Assembly: GCA_025356795.1 (NCBI GenBank)
Contig: JANXRR010000314.1
Location: forward strand, 1 to 8,486
DNA length: 8,486 nt
From: Bacteroidia bacterium
GTDB lineage: Bacteria; Bacteroidota; Bacteroidia; Cytophagales; Cyclobacteriaceae
Direction: 5' to 3'
The position numbers were made by a program, and so were the translations under genes. Below the pieces are notes generated by a model that saw nothing but the letters and a program-made list of their open reading frames with translations, searched no databases and was not told the DNA's origin. Positions 6,398-8,486 of the stretch are shown here, one piece after another; the first letter of the stretch is position 1, and the number at the start of each line of letters is the position of its first letter.

Positions 6398-6859
6398 ATG
6401 GAAACCGTAGAAAAGAAATTAAAGAGATCAGTAGTTAAACGAGCCAAATTGGAGGCTATCAAAGAAGCTGCAAAAAAAGGCCCTGCTACTGCTTATCTAA
6501 AAAATGTACCCACATCTCCTCGTAAAATGAGATTGGTTGCTGATCTTATAAGAGGTCAACGGGTAAGTCATGCGTTAAGCATCCTTAAATATGAGGCAAT
6601 GCATCCTGCCGCTAAATTGGAGAAATTATTATTGTCTGCCATTAGCAATTGGGAAGCAAAGAATACTGAAGTAAAGCTTGAAGAAGCTGATCTTTATGTA
6701 AGTGAAATTTTTGTGGATGGAGGCAGAATCCTGAAAAGATTAAAACCAGCGCCTCAAGGAAGAGCCCATCGCGTGAGAAAAAGATCGAACCACGTAACTC
6801 TAGTGGTAGATAGAATGCCAGCAAAAGAAAAAGTTGCACCTAAAGTAATAAAGGAATAA
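6398..6859 (+). CDS. rplV: Large-subunit ribosomal protein uL22 with N- and C-terminal extensions
   Basis: A 153-residue protein, against about 110 in E. coli. The core begins near residue 33 with [21 protein letters not shown] (33-53, motif centre SPRKMR). The tunnel-lining beta hairpin is clear at [20 protein letters not shown] (110-129), the region where macrolide-resistance changes are found in other bacteria, and the core ends with VTLVVD (133-138). Ahead of the core are about 30 lysine- and alanine-rich residues predicted to be helical, and behind it a short [11 protein letters not shown] tail. There is no internal ATG before the core, and an AGGAA lies 7 nt before the chosen ATG, so the extension is probably real. 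Its TAA overlaps the rpsC ATG by one base. In the intact ribosome the extension would lie on the 50S solvent side; that is inference. Confidence 0.96.
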   Translation: METVEKKLKRSVVKRAKLEAIKEAAKKGPATAYLKNVPTSPRKMRLVADLIRGQRVSHALSILKYEAMHPAAKLEKLLLSAISNWEAKNTEVKLEEADLYVSEIFVDGGRILKRLKPAPQGRAHRVRKRSNHVTLVVDRMPAKEKVAPKVIKE

Positions 6860-7716
6860 TGGGACAGAAAATTAATCCAATAGGATTTAGATTAGGAATC
6901 GTCCGTGGATGGGATTCAAGTTGGTTTGGAGGAAAGAATTTTTCTGACAAATTAGTTGAAGATCAAAAAATTAGAAAATATGTTGATGCACGTATTCAAA
7001 AGGGCGGCATAGCAAAGGTTGTAATTGAACGTACGTTAAAGAGGGTCACCCTTACAATACATACCGCTCGTCCAGGCGTTGTTATTGGAAAAGGCGGTAC
7101 CGAAGTTGATAAAATTAAAGAAGAATTAAAGAAGCTTACTGGCAAAGATGTTCAAATTAACATTTTTGAAATTAAACGTCCGGAGATGGATGCCAAATTA
7201 GTAGGTGAATCTATAGCGCAACAGCTAGAAGCCCGTATTTCTTATAGAAGAGCTATGAAGCAAGCAATTGCTTCGACCATGAGAGTTGGTGCGGAGGGCA
7301 TAAAAGTGAAATTGTCTGGTCGTTTAGCCGGAGCTGATATGGCTCGCTCTGAGCAATATAAGGAAGGAAGAATTCCACTTCATACACTTCGCGCAGATAT
7401 TGATTATGCTATCTCGGAAGCACAAACAGTTTATGGTAAGATCGGTATTAAGGTTTGGATCTTTAAGGGTGAGATTTATGGTAAACGTGACCTATCTCCT
7501 AATGTTGGTCTGGTGAGCAATGCCACTGGCGAAAACAAAGGAGGTGGCCAAGGTGGCCAAGATAGAAGGCCAGGTGGACCAAGAAATGAAAGAGGGGGAG
7601 ATCGTGGAGGCGATAGAAGAGGAGGAAATGAAAGAGGTGGAAATCGCCCTTCAGGTGGCGGAGGTGGCCCAGCTAGGTCTGGAGGTGTAGCTAATAGAGG
7701 CCCAAGAAATAGTTAA
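6859..7716 (+). CDS. rpsC: Small-subunit ribosomal protein uS3 with glycine/arginine-rich tail
   Basis: A 285-residue protein, about 50 longer than E. coli uS3. It sits in the 30S head at the mRNA entry channel, where uS3 with uS4 and uS5 takes part in unwinding mRNA. The N-terminal part has [13 protein letters not shown] (1-13). The KH domain carries the loop [10 protein letters not shown] (74-83), and the C-terminal domain has [20 protein letters not shown] (151-170) and [12 protein letters not shown] (172-183), ending near GEIYGKRD (204-211). From about residue 228 the chain becomes low-complexity: GG, RGG, GGD and GGN units with almost no hydrophobic residues. Translation probably re-initiates at the TAATG overlap with rplV. 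The core call is certain; the role of the tail is unknown. Confidence 0.98.
   Translation: MGQKINPIGFRLGIVRGWDSSWFGGKNFSDKLVEDQKIRKYVDARIQKGGIAKVVIERTLKRVTLTIHTARPGVVIGKGGTEVDKIKEELKKLTGKDVQINIFEIKRPEMDAKLVGESIAQQLEARISYRRAMKQAIASTMRVGAEGIKVKLSGRLAGADMARSEQYKEGRIPLHTLRADIDYAISEAQTVYGKIGIKVWIFKGEIYGKRDLSPNVGLVSNATGENKGGGQGGQDRRPGGPRNERGGDRGGDRRGGNERGGNRPSGGGGGPARSGGVANRGPRNS
7540..7707 (+). repeat. Purine-rich low-complexity segment encoding the uS3 RGG tail
   Basis: This part of rpsC is strongly G/A-biased on the coding strand, with imperfect internal repeats. GGTGGCCAA occurs twice in tandem near 7543-7560. AAATGAAAGAGG occurs at 7584-7595 and again at 7626-7637, 42 nt (14 codons) apart, so the frame is kept and NERGG is repeated at residues 243-247 and 257-261. 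The pattern suggests growth by in-frame duplication or slippage. It is part of an intact gene, not a separate element. Confidence 0.8.
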
Positions 7717-7750
7717 TTAGGTAATAATTTATAGAAAAGTATAAAAAGTC

Positions 7751-8170
7751 ATGTTACAACCTAAGAGAACCAAGTTTAGAAAGATGCAGAAAGGTCGTGT
7801 GAAAGGTTTGGCCACAAGAGGCCACTCAATCGCTTTCGGATCGTTCGCCTTAAAATCTATGGAAGCAGGTTGGATAACCGCTCGGCAACTTGAAGCAGCT
7901 CGTGTGGCTGTTACTAGAGCGATGAAACGCGAAGGGCAAGTTTGGATTCGCATTTTCCCAGATAAGCCAATTACACGTAAACCAGCAGAGGTTCGTATGG
8001 GTAAAGGTAAAGGAGCTCCTGAATATTGGGTGGCTTGTGTAAAGCCAGGCACCATTCTTTTTGAAGCAGGTGGAGTAAATATTGCTACCGCAAAAGAAGC
8101 GTTAGCGTTGGCCGAAGGGAAACTTCCGCTAAAGACAAAGTTCACGATCAGAAGAGATTACGTTGAATAA
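7751..8170 (+). CDS. rplP: Large-subunit ribosomal protein uL16
   Basis: A 139-residue protein that organises the A- and P-site tRNA region of the 50S subunit, one of the last proteins to join. It opens with [15 protein letters not shown] (2-16) and carries [25 protein letters not shown] (29-53). The loop [19 protein letters not shown] (77-95) includes R82, the counterpart of E. coli R81, which is hydroxylated by a JmjC-type oxygenase in some bacteria; no such enzyme is visible here. The end, [12 protein letters not shown], is typical. The gap to rpsC is 34 nt, the longest inside the cluster, and it is AT-rich with no clear promoter or ribosome-binding site. Confidence 0.98.
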   Translation: MLQPKRTKFRKMQKGRVKGLATRGHSIAFGSFALKSMEAGWITARQLEAARVAVTRAMKREGQVWIRIFPDKPITRKPAEVRMGKGKGAPEYWVACVKPGTILFEAGGVNIATAKEALALAEGKLPLKTKFTIRRDYVE

Positions 8171-8179
8171 TTAAAAAAC

Positions 8180-8374
8180 ATGAAAAGCGTAGAGATAAAA
8201 GGATTATCAAAAATCGAAATCCAAGAAAAAATAGGAACGGAACAGGAAACTCTTAGAAAGATAGAGTTTGCTCATCAGATTTCAGCAATAGAAAATCCGA
8301 TGAAAATAAAGGAAACAAGAAAGTTGATAGCAAGACTAAAGACTGAATTGGCTGTTAAAGAACTTCAAAAGTAA
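8180..8374 (+). CDS. rpmC: Large-subunit ribosomal protein uL29
   Basis: A 64-residue, mostly helical protein beside the tunnel exit, next to uL23. The family pattern of two antiparallel helices is seen: an N-terminal [21 protein letters not shown] helix with the loose L-x-E-x-x-x-K layout, then [11 protein letters not shown] with the hydrophobic turn, [20 protein letters not shown] (38-57) and a short charged end. In most bacteria the second helix carries the R-x-x-I-A-R motif, which is present here as [10 protein letters not shown]. It starts 9 nt after rplP and ends 5 nt before rpsQ. Short and divergent, as uL29 usually is, but its place in the operon leaves little doubt. Confidence 0.96.
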   Translation: MKSVEIKGLSKIEIQEKIGTEQETLRKIEFAHQISAIENPMKIKETRKLIARLKTELAVKELQK

Positions 8375-8379
8375 GAGGT

Positions 8380-8486
8380 ATGGAAGAAATTGAAAGGAAC
8401 CTTCGCAAGGAAAGAGTTGGAAAGGTAGTTAGCAATAAAATGACAAAAAGCATTACCATTGCTATCGAAAGAAAAGTGAAACATCC
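8380..8486 (+). CDS. rpsQ: Small-subunit ribosomal protein uS17, N-terminal part (3' truncated by window)
   Basis: The first 35 codons and two further bases are present before the window ends. The sequence has [16 protein letters not shown] (6-21) and then [14 protein letters not shown] (22-35). This is the standard start of uS17, a 30S body protein that binds 16S rRNA early in assembly and has an OB fold. The ATG at 8380 comes 5 nt after the rpmC stop. A GAGGT lies directly against the start codon, too close to act as a normal Shine-Dalgarno sequence. The order rplP-rpmC-rpsQ is the conserved one. The remainder (about 50 residues in the family) lies beyond the window. Confidence 0.95.
   Translation, partial: MEEIERNLRKERVGKVVSNKMTKSITIAIERKVKH

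Noticed and set aside
7729..8145. Minus-strand open frame of 138 codons opposite rplP
   Set aside because: It is an antisense shadow of rplP; the composition follows from the complementary coding strand.
8375..8379. GAGGT as a Shine-Dalgarno sequence for rpsQ
   Set aside because: It touches the ATG, leaving no spacer, so it cannot act in the usual way.

Overview
The window reads as a chromosomal segment from a member of the Bacteroidota, most likely the Cytophagales. Four things point there: the style of the ribosomal proteins (glycine/arginine-rich uS3 tail, extended uL22), a perfect Bacteroidota-type promoter (TTG, 19 nt, TATCTTTG) ahead of rplC, the general lack of strong Shine-Dalgarno sequences, and an ABC ATPase of the long, LSDGQ-signature FecE-like type. 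The DNA is moderately AT-rich. No mobile element, CRISPR array, tRNA or rRNA is visible.

Layout. (1) Bases 1-1341, plus strand: the 3' end of a DUF1611 protein, then 18 nt later a complete enolase-superfamily dipeptide epimerase/racemase. This pair probably works on D-amino-acid-containing wall peptides or on D-glutamate. (2) Bases 1342-1412: a short gap between convergent genes, with only a weak terminator-like hairpin. (3) Bases 1413-3433, minus strand: an ATP-binding protein and a FecCD-family permease of a siderophore/haem/cobalamin-type importer. The permease is upstream and the two genes overlap by ATGA. No periplasmic binding protein is in view. (4) Bases 3434-3710: a 277-nt divergent intergenic region carrying the rplC promoter, a short hairpin-containing leader, and a probable promoter for the transporter on the other strand. 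(5) Bases 3711-8486, plus strand: the S10-type ribosomal protein operon rplC-rplD-rplW-rplB-rpsS-rplV-rpsC-rplP-rpmC-rpsQ. The window ends inside rpsQ. The genes are tightly packed, with three 1-nt stop/start overlaps.

The main structural oddity is that rplC heads the operon. The usual rpsJ (uS10) is not upstream; a divergent iron-type transporter sits there, and rplC has its own strong promoter. Other points worth a look are the RGG-rich tail of uS3, the roughly 30-residue N-terminal extension of uL22, the roughly 80-residue extension on the ABC ATPase, and the unresolved substrate of the DUF1611/epimerase pair. I did not find a convincing undescribed system; most of the window is conserved housekeeping sequence.
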